Below, piece after piece: positions 36,156 through 45,901 of a stretch of DNA of 64,000 nucleotides. The translations under genes were made by a program, and so were the position numbers. The first letter of the stretch is position 1. Every line of letters starts with the position of its first letter. The stretch covers positions 1-64,000 of the forward strand of contig JAEYRB010000049.1 in NCBI GenBank assembly GCA_023409735.1, given 5' to 3'. The notes below the pieces were generated by a model. The model saw only the letters and a list, made by a program, of their open reading frames with translations, searched no databases and was not told where the DNA came from. Origin of the DNA: Bacillota bacterium (GTDB lineage: Bacteria > Bacillota > Clostridia > Acetivibrionales > DTU013).

Positions 36156-37760
36156 ATGCAGGACAAAGTTGAATTAATTAAGCAAGAAACTCGCAGACGG
36201 AAGACATTCGCGATAATATCTCACCCTGATGCAGGTAAAACTACACTAACCGAAAAGCTTCTGCTATACGGAGGAGCAATTAGGCTCGCAGGAACCGTCA
36301 AGGCCAGAAAAGCCGGTAATTATGCTGTTTCCGACTGGATGGAGATAGAAAAGCAAAGAGGAATATCTGTAACCTCCAGTGTAATGCAGTTTGAATACAA
36401 CGATCATTTCATAAATATTCTTGATACACCCGGGCATCAGGATTTCAGTGAAGATACCTACAGGACTCTAGTTGCTGCCGATAGTGCGGTAATGCTCATA
36501 GATGGTGCAAAGGGTGTTGAAGCTCAGACAATAAAGCTGTTCCATGTCTGTAAGATGAGAGGTATACCAATATTCACCTTCATTAATAAAATGGACCGTG
36601 CCAGTAAGGACCCGTTTGAGCTGATGGAAGAGATCGAACGTGTGCTGGGTATACGTTCTTATCCAATGAATTGGCCTATAGGAACAGACGGAGATTTTAA
36701 GGGTGTATACAACAGGAAGCTCAAGCAAATCGAGCTTTTTGAAGGCGGCAAGCACGGCCAGACAGCTGTCAATTCCATAAAAGGCAGCGTAGATGATAAG
36801 ATATTTGCCGATCTCTTGGGATCCCATTATCATGATAAACTATGTGATGATATAGATCTTCTTGATATGGCAGGAGACGAATTCTCAATGGAAAAGGTAC
36901 GGGTCGGCGAGCTCACACCTATGTTCTTCGGTAGCGCCATGACTAATTTCGGCGTTCAGCCCTTCCTTGAAGAATTCTTAAACATGGCTCCGTCACCCGG
37001 TATCAGAAATTCCACCTCCGGTGAGATAGATCCTGAAGCAGAAGAATTTTCAGGCTTTGTATTTAAGATACAGGCAAATATGAATCCCACTCACCGTGAC
37101 AGAATAGCCTTTATCCGAATATGCTCCGGCCAGTTCACGCGCGGAATGGCAGTGCATCATATACAGGCAGGCAAGGATATTAAGCTAGCTCAGCCCCAGC
37201 AGTTTATGGCACAGGAGCGTGCCATTGTTGAGGAAGCCTATCCGGGCGATATAATTGGTGTTTTTGATCCCGGTATTTTCAAGATAGGCGATACATTATG
37301 TGAAGGAAGCATGCATTTTAAATATGAAGGAATACCAATATTCCCCTCAGAGCATTTTGCGCGGGTCTATCCGGCAGATTCGATGAAGAGGAAGCAGTTT
37401 ATAAAGGGTATTACACAGCTGTCTGAGGAAGGAGCCATTCAGGTTTACAAACAGCCGGACATAGGCACAGAAACACTTATCATTGGCGCAGTAGGAGTGC
37501 TTCAGTTTGAAGTGCTTCAGCACAGGCTTGAACATGAGTATGGAGTAGACTTAAGACTTCAGCAGCTGCCTTTCAGATATGCACGCTGGGTAGTATCTGA
37601 GGTTGAAGAAATGAGGTCCCTTAATCTTACAAGCTCAACAATGATTGCTGAAGATGAAGAAGGAAGACCTATGCTGCTGTTCGAAAACGACTGGTCCATA
37701 AATTGGGCACTTGAGCGTAATAAGGGCCTTGAACTTTCCGACATTGCTGTACAAGGCTGA
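36156..37760 (+). CDS. prfC: peptide chain release factor 3
   Basis: A 534-residue translational GTPase that recycles RF1/RF2 from the ribosome. G1 is ISHPDAGKTTLTEKLL, G3 DTPGHQDFSEDTYR and G4 NKMDR. RF3-typical blocks include SVMQFEYNDHFINILDTPG and the C-terminal QLPFRYARWV. The ribosome site is weak (AAAGGG). Terminator immediately downstream. Single-gene unit. Confidence 0.96.
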   Translation: MQDKVELIKQETRRRKTFAIISHPDAGKTTLTEKLLLYGGAIRLAGTVKARKAGNYAVSDWMEIEKQRGISVTSSVMQFEYNDHFINILDTPGHQDFSEDTYRTLVAADSAVMLIDGAKGVEAQTIKLFHVCKMRGIPIFTFINKMDRASKDPFELMEEIERVLGIRSYPMNWPIGTDGDFKGVYNRKLKQIELFEGGKHGQTAVNSIKGSVDDKIFADLLGSHYHDKLCDDIDLLDMAGDEFSMEKVRVGELTPMFFGSAMTNFGVQPFLEEFLNMAPSPGIRNSTSGEIDPEAEEFSGFVFKIQANMNPTHRDRIAFIRICSGQFTRGMAVHHIQAGKDIKLAQPQQFMAQERAIVEEAYPGDIIGVFDPGIFKIGDTLCEGSMHFKYEGIPIFPSEHFARVYPADSMKRKQFIKGITQLSEEGAIQVYKQPDIGTETLIIGAVGVLQFEVLQHRLEHEYGVDLRLQQLPFRYARWVVSEVEEMRSLNLTSSTMIAEDEEGRPMLLFENDWSINWALERNKGLELSDIAVQG

Positions 37761-37775
37761 ATAGAGTTTGTATTG

Positions 37776-37804
37776 AAGGGTGAAAATGCAGAGTTTTCGC
37801 CCTT
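37776..37804 (+). terminator. terminator after prfC
   Basis: AAGGGTGAAAA pairs with TTTTCGCCCTT (one G-T pair) and is followed by a run of T, 16 bp past the stop. Between here and 38,083 the only structure noted is a 7-bp AACGAGG/CCTCGTT hairpin at about 38,008-38,041. Confidence 0.7.
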
Positions 37805-38083
37805 TTTTATTTAATTTATCATTATAATTGTCTCAGCACATCTCCCCAAAGTCCTTAAGCACTGCTCACCACCTATAATGCCGGACAGATACAGGGATAG
37901 GACTAAAGTATTATTTTCCATTAATTGAAATTGTACTATAATGTACTATGTAATTACTACACACAGCCTAAGCATCAGATGCTATATAAAAAAACTGTCG
38001 TGTTTCAACGAGGCTTGTTTCGGATATGCTGTTCCTCGTTATATTGTAAAATTCAACGACTCATTATATATTAGGGGGCTATT

Positions 38084-40555
38084 ATGATAAAAAAAGGTGC
38101 CTATGCGGTAAAAAAGGCTGATCCAATCGTACTGGAAGGCGAATGTGCAGCTTCTCTGAATTTACTTTTGCAGGGCAGGCTTGACGCTTATATTTCATCC
38201 TCTACCGAAAAGCTTCCAGATAACTTTGACTTACTTAAACGAAGAAGCTATAAGCTTTTCAGTCTGGAGCAAAACATTTTTACAGGGATAAACGATATCC
38301 TCCGAGGCGGAAAAAGCACAATGACATTAATTGCAGCCTGCGATTCCAATCTTTACTTATATGATGCCGACGGCGCACAAAACATGTGGTCCGTTATACA
38401 CAGCCAGAAGGACTACGGCGCATACGCAATTGGATCGCTATGCAGCCTGATCACCAGTTCATTTAAGGTTCTTAAAAGGGCTAGTGCCTTCAATCGCAAG
38501 CTATCAAATATTTTCAATAATCTTACTGTTTTTTATCACACCATAGCTAAGGAGTATGACCTTTCAAATGTGCCGGAAATATTTGCCGGTTGTGAACCTG
38601 TTTTTGATACAATAAAGGACAACAACATTCTGGTCCCAAACTATTTTAATGAACAATTCTTTGAAAGTCAGATACCATATAACCTTGATAAAGAAGAATT
38701 ATTGTTTGTTCAAGCAGAAAAAAAAGTGGAGTACTTCATTCACATGGGAAAGCTTTCTCCTGAGATTATGAAGTCTTTCTTCGGAGCGGATCAATATATT
38801 GCCGACTGTCATATAAAAAATTCGTCAGAATGCCTTGATACTATACTTGACTACCTTCGCAGAGCTTTTTCTCTTATTGAATACCGGATCAGCCGTCTAT
38901 ACAGCAATAACTCAAATAATGCTTACAGAGGCTTTATGAATGCGGCTAAGGAAATTAATGAAAATGGGCTGGACTCTTCAAGTGTAGTCAAAACCTCAGC
39001 TTACATATTAGATAAGCTGCAAGAAATATCAAATGAAATCGAGACAGAATTTGATTACAAAACAGGCCTGGATTTTGAATATATCAGGCACTTTCATTCA
39101 AATGTTGTTTCATCCTTCACAGCTCAGCAAATAAGTGCCAACCCCTCCAGTATGTCTGTAGACAGTGCTATGCAAAAGCTTCCGGAAGAATTAAGCGACA
39201 GTGCTGCAAAAATTCTCAAATATTCAGAAATACCGGAGGAGAAAACTGTCGGCTTTATGATGAACCTTATCGCCTTCAGAAACTTGAAGGATAAGCTTTC
39301 AAATGATGATGCCGCAAGAAATATCCGAAATGCAATATCAAACACGTTTTTTGACATATATACAGCCGTTTTCAAAAAGGCGAACAGCTCAAAGGATACG
39401 TCAAGACTGATAAAAATGTTCTTATCCTATGGCTATATGGACGAAAAGCTTCTGGATACAGATCAGGTGCTTGAGCTATTTAAACTTGCAGGCGCCGACA
39501 ATACCTGCCCCGGCTCAAATGTGAACTACGCCTATGAATGGATGGTAAAAATCGCTTCAGCAGAAAAGGATCCATCTATAAATCAGTACGGACAGGATTA
39601 TTTTGATCTTTTCCGCGAATTGAAAAGGCAGGGCAAGGTTACAGATAAAGACAAGGAGGCTTACAGCAGAGATATAGATGGCAGGGTCGAATTTGAGATA
39701 AACAATATGCTGCATATCAATAGTAAGCTTTGTCACGGACAATTATCCACATACTTTCCAATCCTCCATAAGGATATGATCCAGCAGAATATTTCACGTT
39801 CACATGTGACTCCTGCAATTGTTAAAGAAAAATTGGATAAAATTCTGGAAATCGATTATTCAGCATTCCATAGAGAAATAAATTTCAGAGATGCAGAAAA
39901 GGGTATTGAAAAAGAAACTGTAATGATGCGCATATTACCTGACATAATTTTAATTCCGGTATATGGCTCACGTGCAATGATGTGGCAGGAAATATCAGGA
40001 CGCCACAGAAATACGCCCGGTAGATTCTTAATCCCTGTATTTACGGACTGCGATATAGAAGAAATGCTTATCAGACTAGTTGGGCACTTCAGATGGGAAT
40101 TGTGCCGTACAATGATGGGTAGTGCCTGGAACGATGTAACAATAAGCTCTCTCACTTCGGAGTATACAGATTATACTCAGTTTTACAAGAAAAACAGGGA
40201 TCTTTCAGAAGAGGCTAAGGAGAAAATTAAATCACAAATAAAAAAACACCATAATAGAATGAGGGAAATTTTTACCGCTGATTATGAGCAATGGATTAGG
40301 TATGAATCAAAGGCAAGTCCAAGACTTAATAAAGTGGCAAGAGGAATTTTGTTTAAATATTGCCCGTTTACTATAAGTATTTGTAACCAACTGGAAAGGC
40401 AGCCCATATACTCAGACATGATAGCAGCCATGAAGCTTCAAAAGGCAAAACAGGCAAGGGAATTGGAAAATAGATATAAGCATTATCTTAAAGAATATGA
40501 CGGTAAGCTTGATGAAGCCCTTGTAAATAACCTTGCCTTCTATAGAGACCTGTAA
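38084..40555 (+). CDS. large uncharacterised protein with cyclic-nucleotide-binding-like N-terminus
   Basis: An 823-residue soluble protein. The first 120 residues resemble a CRP-type cyclic-nucleotide-binding fold (KKADPIVLEGECAASLNLLL, then GGKSTMTLIAACDSNLYLYD), but I see no clear phosphate-binding cassette Arg. The rest is mainly helical, with a conserved-looking C-terminal block (RILPDIILIPVYGSRAMMWQ, then GRFLIPVF, then GHFRWELCRTMMGSAWNDV). No catalytic motif, membrane segment or DNA-binding domain was recognised. Strong GGGGG ribosome site. It stands alone after prfC. Similar proteins occur in Clostridia, in my recollection annotated only as cNMP-binding or hypothetical. Confidence 0.6.
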   Translation: MIKKGAYAVKKADPIVLEGECAASLNLLLQGRLDAYISSSTEKLPDNFDLLKRRSYKLFSLEQNIFTGINDILRGGKSTMTLIAACDSNLYLYDADGAQNMWSVIHSQKDYGAYAIGSLCSLITSSFKVLKRASAFNRKLSNIFNNLTVFYHTIAKEYDLSNVPEIFAGCEPVFDTIKDNNILVPNYFNEQFFESQIPYNLDKEELLFVQAEKKVEYFIHMGKLSPEIMKSFFGADQYIADCHIKNSSECLDTILDYLRRAFSLIEYRISRLYSNNSNNAYRGFMNAAKEINENGLDSSSVVKTSAYILDKLQEISNEIETEFDYKTGLDFEYIRHFHSNVVSSFTAQQISANPSSMSVDSAMQKLPEELSDSAAKILKYSEIPEEKTVGFMMNLIAFRNLKDKLSNDDAARNIRNAISNTFFDIYTAVFKKANSSKDTSRLIKMFLSYGYMDEKLLDTDQVLELFKLAGADNTCPGSNVNYAYEWMVKIASAEKDPSINQYGQDYFDLFRELKRQGKVTDKDKEAYSRDIDGRVEFEINNMLHINSKLCHGQLSTYFPILHKDMIQQNISRSHVTPAIVKEKLDKILEIDYSAFHREINFRDAEKGIEKETVMMRILPDIILIPVYGSRAMMWQEISGRHRNTPGRFLIPVFTDCDIEEMLIRLVGHFRWELCRTMMGSAWNDVTISSLTSEYTDYTQFYKKNRDLSEEAKEKIKSQIKKHHNRMREIFTADYEQWIRYESKASPRLNKVARGILFKYCPFTISICNQLERQPIYSDMIAAMKLQKAKQARELENRYKHYLKEYDGKLDEALVNNLAFYRDL

Positions 40556-40641
40556 TTTGTCATTATTAGCTGCCTTACCGTGCATTAATGCGCTTTGTCA
40601 AGCACCCATAAAATATTCTTCTCAAGCCTGAAGATTAATAG

Positions 40642-40679
40642 AAAAGCCGGCAAGGCTTAATAGATCCCTGTCGGCTTTT
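40642..40679. terminator. bidirectional terminator between convergent genes
   Basis: GAAAAGCCGGCAAGG pairs with CCCTGTCGGCTTTT (with G-T pairs), giving an A-run before and a T-run after. It separates the plus-strand large protein from the minus-strand binding-protein gene. Confidence 0.65.
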
Positions 40680-40707
40680 GCATTTCCTTTTATCCTTACA
40701 CTAAATG

Positions 40708-42396
40708 TTATTTAACATCTGCTCCGTAGAATGTCTTAATAGCAGTTCTACGTTCATCAATAATTGCCTGTCCCCCTGATGTAAGATAATCTGCCATACC
40801 TGCATCATATATCTTATCGAAATTAGCAGCAGGTGCTGTTACTGCCTGTGCGAGGAATGTATCACGCTTATCTTTAAGTGGAGTACTCATTCCTTCTTCG
40901 GCTTTAATTTCGCCGCAAGAGAAATTTTTCAGAGATCTGCCTTCATTCATAGCAGTTTTAAGTGCTGATGCAATATACTTACTTTCAACACCGGCATATC
41001 CTAATGCTAGGGACTTTGTTGTTAATTCAGGATCTCCAAGATTTAAGCCGTTAGCGGTAATTGTATAGTCTATGTTATACAAAGAATTCATTATCTTGTC
41101 GCCTGAAGCAGCAATGCTCTTTATAGCTCCATCCTCCATAACCTCATGCGTAACGCCCTTCTCACCAATCTGCAGGAACTTGATTGTTTCAGGATCGCTA
41201 ATGAAATCAAGATACATGAATGAAGCAAGAATCTGGTCATTAGTAGCAGGTAAAAATACCTTACGGTCTATACTGTTATTGATATACTTTCTTGCAACAC
41301 CTGCATCATTCTTGAAGGGTTCAACAGCTATGTAATTTGCATCAGCTCCAATAAGACTGTGCATCTGTCCTGCAATACCCTTATCTCCGTCACGGTAAGG
41401 ATAATCCCAGTTTGCGCAGAAAGCTCCTACATAACCCGCTTTCTGAAGGTTTTCATCGGTCTGATCGCCTGCTCCATAGAGAGGGAAGTCCTTCCATACA
41501 AGTCCTTCGTTGTACCACTTGTTGACAACTCTCATACCTTCTTTATAGCCCCTTAATAAAAGCTGTCTGTCGTCAAAGCCATAAACGTATCTTTCCTCGT
41601 CTGTGATAGAATCCGGCACGAAGGATACACAGATCGGATTTAAATCCCATCCCAAATCGAAGGTTGTAAGGAATGGTATCATTTTGCTTGAATCTTTTCC
41701 AAGAAGCTTGTCAGCATTATTTTTAAACGCTTTAAGCATATCTTCAAATTCCTGAAGAGTTGTTGGTGCAGACATGCTCAGCTTAGTCAGCCAATCCTCA
41801 CGTACAAATGTATTCAGTCGAGCCTGATTATTGAGTCTTGCTTCTATAGCCCAGAGTTTCTTGGTGGTTGGGTCCTGATCCCAATAAATATTCTCTTCCT
41901 TAAGCCAGTTCCAAAGATTCTGTATGTAATCCTTGTATTCGTCAATTGGTGCGCTTAATTCAACTATGCCGCCCATGTTTGCGTATGTAAGTATTGCAGG
42001 ATAATTATACGTTACACATATATCAGGTGCAGTACCTGCAGCGAGCAGATTGGGCATATCCTTATCCTCTGTCCAACGGCCTACAGGAACAAATGTAACC
42101 TCTACATTGTATTTCTCAAGCATCTCCTGCTTTATGTAGTTAGTGTAGAAATTATCTTCAGGTGCTGAGCCTCCGTCGTTATTACGGTCAAAAATTTCTA
42201 CTGTAATAGACCTCTTCTCAACAAATTTTCCGTCGACAACTTCAGCGTTCGCAGTTTCCTCAACAGTTGACTCCTGAGTTGAAGCCTCTGCAGTTGTAGT
42301 TGGCTCTGCCTGCTGTTTTGATTTGTCTTCTCCACAGGCTGTAAATAATGCTGCTATCATAACAAGCGCCAACAAGATAGAAATCGTTCTTTTCAT
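40708..42396 (-). CDS. carbohydrate ABC transporter substrate-binding lipoprotein
   Basis: A 562-residue type-1 extracellular solute-binding protein of the LplA/YtcQ kind. The lipoprotein signal peptide ends LFTACGE, followed by an acidic Thr/Glu linker. Body motifs: TNYIKQEMLEKYNVEVTFVP, then AAGTAPDICVTYN and NNQARLNTFVREDWL. It captures oligosaccharides at the cell surface and delivers them to the two permeases encoded directly upstream. It is last in its operon, the reverse of many clusters. No ATPase gene is nearby, so a shared MsmX-type ATPase is inferred. Confidence 0.9.
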   Translation of the reverse strand: MKRTISILLALVMIAALFTACGEDKSKQQAEPTTTAEASTQESTVEETANAEVVDGKFVEKRSITVEIFDRNNDGGSAPEDNFYTNYIKQEMLEKYNVEVTFVPVGRWTEDKDMPNLLAAGTAPDICVTYNYPAILTYANMGGIVELSAPIDEYKDYIQNLWNWLKEENIYWDQDPTTKKLWAIEARLNNQARLNTFVREDWLTKLSMSAPTTLQEFEDMLKAFKNNADKLLGKDSSKMIPFLTTFDLGWDLNPICVSFVPDSITDEERYVYGFDDRQLLLRGYKEGMRVVNKWYNEGLVWKDFPLYGAGDQTDENLQKAGYVGAFCANWDYPYRDGDKGIAGQMHSLIGADANYIAVEPFKNDAGVARKYINNSIDRKVFLPATNDQILASFMYLDFISDPETIKFLQIGEKGVTHEVMEDGAIKSIAASGDKIMNSLYNIDYTITANGLNLGDPELTTKSLALGYAGVESKYIASALKTAMNEGRSLKNFSCGEIKAEEGMSTPLKDKRDTFLAQAVTAPAANFDKIYDAGMADYLTSGGQAIIDERRTAIKTFYGADVK

Positions 42397-42452
42397 ATTG
42401 ATCCTCCTAATTAATTTATTTTAAGACACCCAGTGCCTTGGTAAACATTTAT

Positions 42453-43322
42453 CTAGCCTTTCACAGCACCCAAAGTAACGCCTGCAACAAAGTAACGTTG
42501 AAGCCATGGATAAACTAATAAAATGGGGATGGTAGCTACCATTATTGTTGCAGCCCTGACACTATCAAGCATTCCCGGAGGATTGAAGCCCTCGACTGAA
42601 GATGTGTCTATCGCAGCAAGATTGTTTATCAAATAATACAGGAGCTGCTGTATTGGATAGTATTTCCTCTCATTCATGAACATCAGTGCATCTGAAAAGC
42701 CATTCCAGCGCCCCACAGCATAGAAAAGTGACAGTGATGCGATTACAGGCGTGGACATCGGCAGATAAATGCTGATAAGCGTCCTTATAGGATTTGCTCC
42801 GTCAATTTCAGCCGATTCACGCATGCTTTCTGGAATACCGTACAAGAAGCTTCTCATAATGATCATATTAAACACGCTTAAAGTATATGGAATGATTAGG
42901 ACTATCGGCTTACTTATCCAGTTCAGCTGCTTGAGCAGCATGTACATGGGAATTGTTCCCGCATTAAAATACATAGTGAATATAATAAATGCTCCGATGA
43001 TCTTTTTACCCTTTAGCTTGTCATATGTCAATGGATAGGCACATATGGTTGTCATGATCATTGAAATAACGGTACATATAACAGTCAGAAATGCCGTCCA
43101 GATAATTGAACGACGATAAACCACATCCCCTAAAACCATACTATATGCTTCAAGATTAATGCCCTTGGGCAAAAACATGACTTCATTTCTTATGAGAAAT
43201 TCTGCCGAGCTGAGAGACTGTGCTACAACACTCAGTATGGGAAGAATACAAATAAGTATAAGTAAAAAACATATAAATACTATTATCCAATCGCCAATTT
43301 TAGTACTTCCAGTTTTAACCAT
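42453..43322 (-). CDS. carbohydrate ABC transporter permease (YtcP/LplC type)
   Basis: A 289-residue six-helix permease of the MalG class. The EAA-loop signature is IPESMRESAEIDGANPIRTLISIYLPMSTPV. It ends VAGVTLGAVKG, typical for this subfamily. It pairs with the permease encoded 17 bp upstream to form the channel and is followed by the binding-protein gene. Substrate probably an oligosaccharide or a modified sugar. Coupling to an ATPase is through the EAA loop. Confidence 0.92.
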   Translation of the reverse strand: MVKTGSTKIGDWIIVFICFLLILICILPILSVVAQSLSSAEFLIRNEVMFLPKGINLEAYSMVLGDVVYRRSIIWTAFLTVICTVISMIMTTICAYPLTYDKLKGKKIIGAFIIFTMYFNAGTIPMYMLLKQLNWISKPIVLIIPYTLSVFNMIIMRSFLYGIPESMRESAEIDGANPIRTLISIYLPMSTPVIASLSLFYAVGRWNGFSDALMFMNERKYYPIQQLLYYLINNLAAIDTSSVEGFNPPGMLDSVRAATIMVATIPILLVYPWLQRYFVAGVTLGAVKG

Positions 43323-43338
43323 TTACTATTATCCTCCT

Positions 43339-44292
43339 CTAAACAATTCCACGCTCGCCGAGCTTTTTGGATATTATATCCGCCGAGAGTACAAAAATTA
43401 CACCTACTACAGACTGGAACAATCCAACTGCTGTTGTCAGCGAGAATTGAAGTCCCTGAATACCGTTAACGAAGACAAATATTGCAATAACATTTGCAAC
43501 ACTATTGACCAATGGATTCCTGAGGGCGAATGGGCGGTCAAATTCACTACCCAGAATACGTCCGAGACTCAGAATAAGAAGTACAACTATCGTAGACTTA
43601 ATTCCCGGTAATGTAACATGCCACATTTTTCTGAAGCGTCCGGCTCCATCCATTGCAGCCGCTTCATAAAGCTCAGGATTTATGCCTGTTATTGCCGCAA
43701 GATATATAATCGTATTCCAACCTACGCTTTGCCATATACCTAATAAAATGTAAGTACCCACCCAGTAACCCGGCTCATTCAAGAACGGTATCGGTCCAAC
43801 TCCCAGCTTCCCAAGCATGATATTTACAAGGCCTGTACTTGGAGCAAAAATCTGCTTAGCCAGGCCCGCAATAATTATCCATGACAGGAAGTGCGGCATA
43901 TAAGCTACAGTCTGGCTAAAACGCTTGAATTTTCTAAACGGAAGCTCATTAAGAATCAATGCAAGTATAATAGGAGCCGGGAATCCAATTACAAGATCCA
44001 GCAAATTAAGCATCAAAGTATTTCTCAGAGCATAAATGAAATCCCTGTTTTTAAACGCGGCAATGAAATATTGAAACCCGTTGTTATCTGCCCACTCCAT
44101 GACCCATGGGCTTTGAAATATATTATACTTTTTGAATGCTATTTGTATATAAGCCATCGGTATATACTTAAAAACAATGAAATATGTAAGTGGTAATACC
44201 AGCATTAAATAAAGCATCCAATATTTCTTAATATAATTTGTTGCTTTGCTTTTCCGAAGCATTGGTTCTGATATTGATGCAGTAGTTTTCAA
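43339..44292 (-). CDS. carbohydrate ABC transporter permease (YteP/LplB type)
   Basis: A 317-residue MalF-class permease with six helices and a charged N-terminal tail. The EAA loop is INPELYEAAAMDGAGRFRKM. The start is TTG at 44292 with GGGAGG 6 bases upstream. First gene of the importer operon; its promoter and putative operator (44,327-44,383) lie just upstream, back to back with the regulator. Confidence 0.9.
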   Translation of the reverse strand: MKTTASISEPMLRKSKATNYIKKYWMLYLMLVLPLTYFIVFKYIPMAYIQIAFKKYNIFQSPWVMEWADNNGFQYFIAAFKNRDFIYALRNTLMLNLLDLVIGFPAPIILALILNELPFRKFKRFSQTVAYMPHFLSWIIIAGLAKQIFAPSTGLVNIMLGKLGVGPIPFLNEPGYWVGTYILLGIWQSVGWNTIIYLAAITGINPELYEAAAMDGAGRFRKMWHVTLPGIKSTIVVLLILSLGRILGSEFDRPFALRNPLVNSVANVIAIFVFVNGIQGLQFSLTTAVGLFQSVVGVIFVLSADIISKKLGERGIV

Positions 44293-44326
44293 GACATCCT
44301 CCCCTTTGCAGTGGTAATATTAAGCA

Positions 44327-44360
44327 TTAACTTGTATTGTTAATAGTTAACTTGTATTGT
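44327..44360. promoter_or_regulatory. two 14-bp direct repeats, candidate operators
   Basis: TTAACTTGTATTGT occurs twice (44327-44340 and 44347-44360) with a 20-bp period, two turns of helix. The second copy overlaps the -10 of the importer promoter. A partial AACTTGT follows at about 44,370. Likely binding sites of the divergent GntR/LacI-type regulator, which would block importer transcription. Confidence 0.6.
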
Positions 44361-44383
44361 ATTTTGCACAACTTGTTTGACAA
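44356..44383 (-). promoter_or_regulatory. sigma-A promoter of the sugar importer operon
   Basis: Minus-strand TTGTCA (44378-44383), a 16-bp spacer and TACAAT (44356-44361), 64 bp before the permease start and overlapping the repeats. Confidence 0.5.
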
Positions 44384-44546
44384 TTTCAAAATTAGAATAC
44401 CATTGCTATAAAGCTATGTCAATACATTTTATTGCACTATTAACAATTTTATGGTACGTTTTAAATAGATATTACTCATGTTGCACAAAACATGTGCCAT
44501 GTATATTGTTTTTTATTACCATCTTGTCATTATAACTAAATATAGC

Positions 44547-44576
44547 TTGTATTTTTAATGATACTTGTTCTATAAT
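44547..44576 (+). promoter_or_regulatory. sigma-A promoter of the regulator gene
   Basis: TTGTAT (44547-44552), an 18-bp spacer and TATAAT (44571-44576), 93 bp before the regulator ATG. Confidence 0.5.
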
Positions 44577-44668
44577 GAATTAATGCAACTATATACTTAA
44601 CGGCAAAATAGGTAGTACTATAAAGGCAGCGGCTTTATAGCCGGTATTGAAGCGAGGTACATACTAAT

Positions 44669-45748
44669 ATGAACACCTTGAAATATATGGATATAGTAGA
44701 ATGGGCAACAGGGCAAATTTCATCAGGCGCATTTAAAGTTAATGATAAATTTTTCTCAGAGACTGAACTCGGAAATAAATTCAATTGCTCGCGCCAGACA
44801 GTGCGCAGGGCATTAGAGGTGCTTGAACAAAATGGGCTGATTACTCGCTCTCAAGGCAGCGGAACCTTTGTATCACAAAATAAAGCATACCAGCCGCGCC
44901 AACAGACTATTAAGAAGGACAGAACTCCTACCATAGGCTTTATTAATACATACATGGATAATTACATATTCCCCGGCATCATTAAAGGCATAGAGCATGT
45001 ATTAACAGCTGAAGGCTATGCTATGGAGCTCATATCCACCGACAATATGATATCAGGAGAGGCCAGATCACTGGAATTTATGTTGAGCAGACAGCTTGAG
45101 GGCTTTATTGTTGAGCCCACCAGAAGTGCTCTTCCATGCGCGAATTTGTCTTTATACAATAAAATCAATCAACTGGGGATACCGCTTGTATTTATAGACT
45201 CATTTTACCCGGAGCTTTCTAATCCATATGTTGCCTTAGATGATGAAAAAGCTGGCTATGAGGCAGCAATGTACCTTCTTAGTATGGGGCACAGGAAAAT
45301 ATCAGCGATATTTCCACATAGCCACAGGCAGGGTCATCTGCGTTATTTAGGCTATGTAAAGGCACATTCAGAATACGGTATACCGATTAACGACGAACTT
45401 GTTTGCTGGCATTCAAGAGCAAATATGAATGAGATACTAAATAGCAGGCAGTATTTTGAACAGCTTCTAAAATCAACAGCTGTTCTATGCTATAACGATA
45501 CAACAGCATTGGGAATTATTGATTTGCTTCATCAAAATGGCAGGAGTGTACCTGAAGACTTATCAATAGTAGGCATTGACAATTCGGAGATTGCCAGGAT
45601 CTCCTCTCTTACAAGCGTTGCCCGACCAACCGAGGAATTGGGCGCAGCAGCTGCAAGTCTGCTGATTTCAATGATAAATGGATCTGAGGGGCACAATATT
45701 CTATTTCCTCCGGAGCTGGTCAAGCGCAGTTCTGTTCGCCAAATATAA
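44669..45748 (+). CDS. GntR/LacI-type (AraR-like) transcriptional regulator
   Basis: A 359-residue chimeric regulator. The N-terminal GntR winged helix (SETELGNKFNCSRQTVRRAL, about residues 28-60) is joined to a LacI-type periplasmic-binding sensor (TIGFINTYMDNYIFPGIIKG, then VLCYNDTTALGI and GIDNSEIA). This is the AraR architecture, which senses a sugar released from DNA-bound repression. It is divergent from the importer and upstream of the acetylesterase, so it probably controls both. The ribosome site is weak (GAGG, distant). Confidence 0.87.
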   Translation: MNTLKYMDIVEWATGQISSGAFKVNDKFFSETELGNKFNCSRQTVRRALEVLEQNGLITRSQGSGTFVSQNKAYQPRQQTIKKDRTPTIGFINTYMDNYIFPGIIKGIEHVLTAEGYAMELISTDNMISGEARSLEFMLSRQLEGFIVEPTRSALPCANLSLYNKINQLGIPLVFIDSFYPELSNPYVALDDEKAGYEAAMYLLSMGHRKISAIFPHSHRQGHLRYLGYVKAHSEYGIPINDELVCWHSRANMNEILNSRQYFEQLLKSTAVLCYNDTTALGIIDLLHQNGRSVPEDLSIVGIDNSEIARISSLTSVARPTEELGAAAASLLISMINGSEGHNILFPPELVKRSSVRQI

Positions 45749-45901
45749 GCTTGAAATGAAATTCTTCACAAGTAACAAATATTCTGTCAGGATGAACTCC
45801 TATTCCTACCTTGAAGTAATTTCTGTAGACATATGAGCAAAAGTTCTCCTGCTGAGCATGCTGATATTCAATCGCAATTATCAACGGAAGGGATGATCAA
45901 A

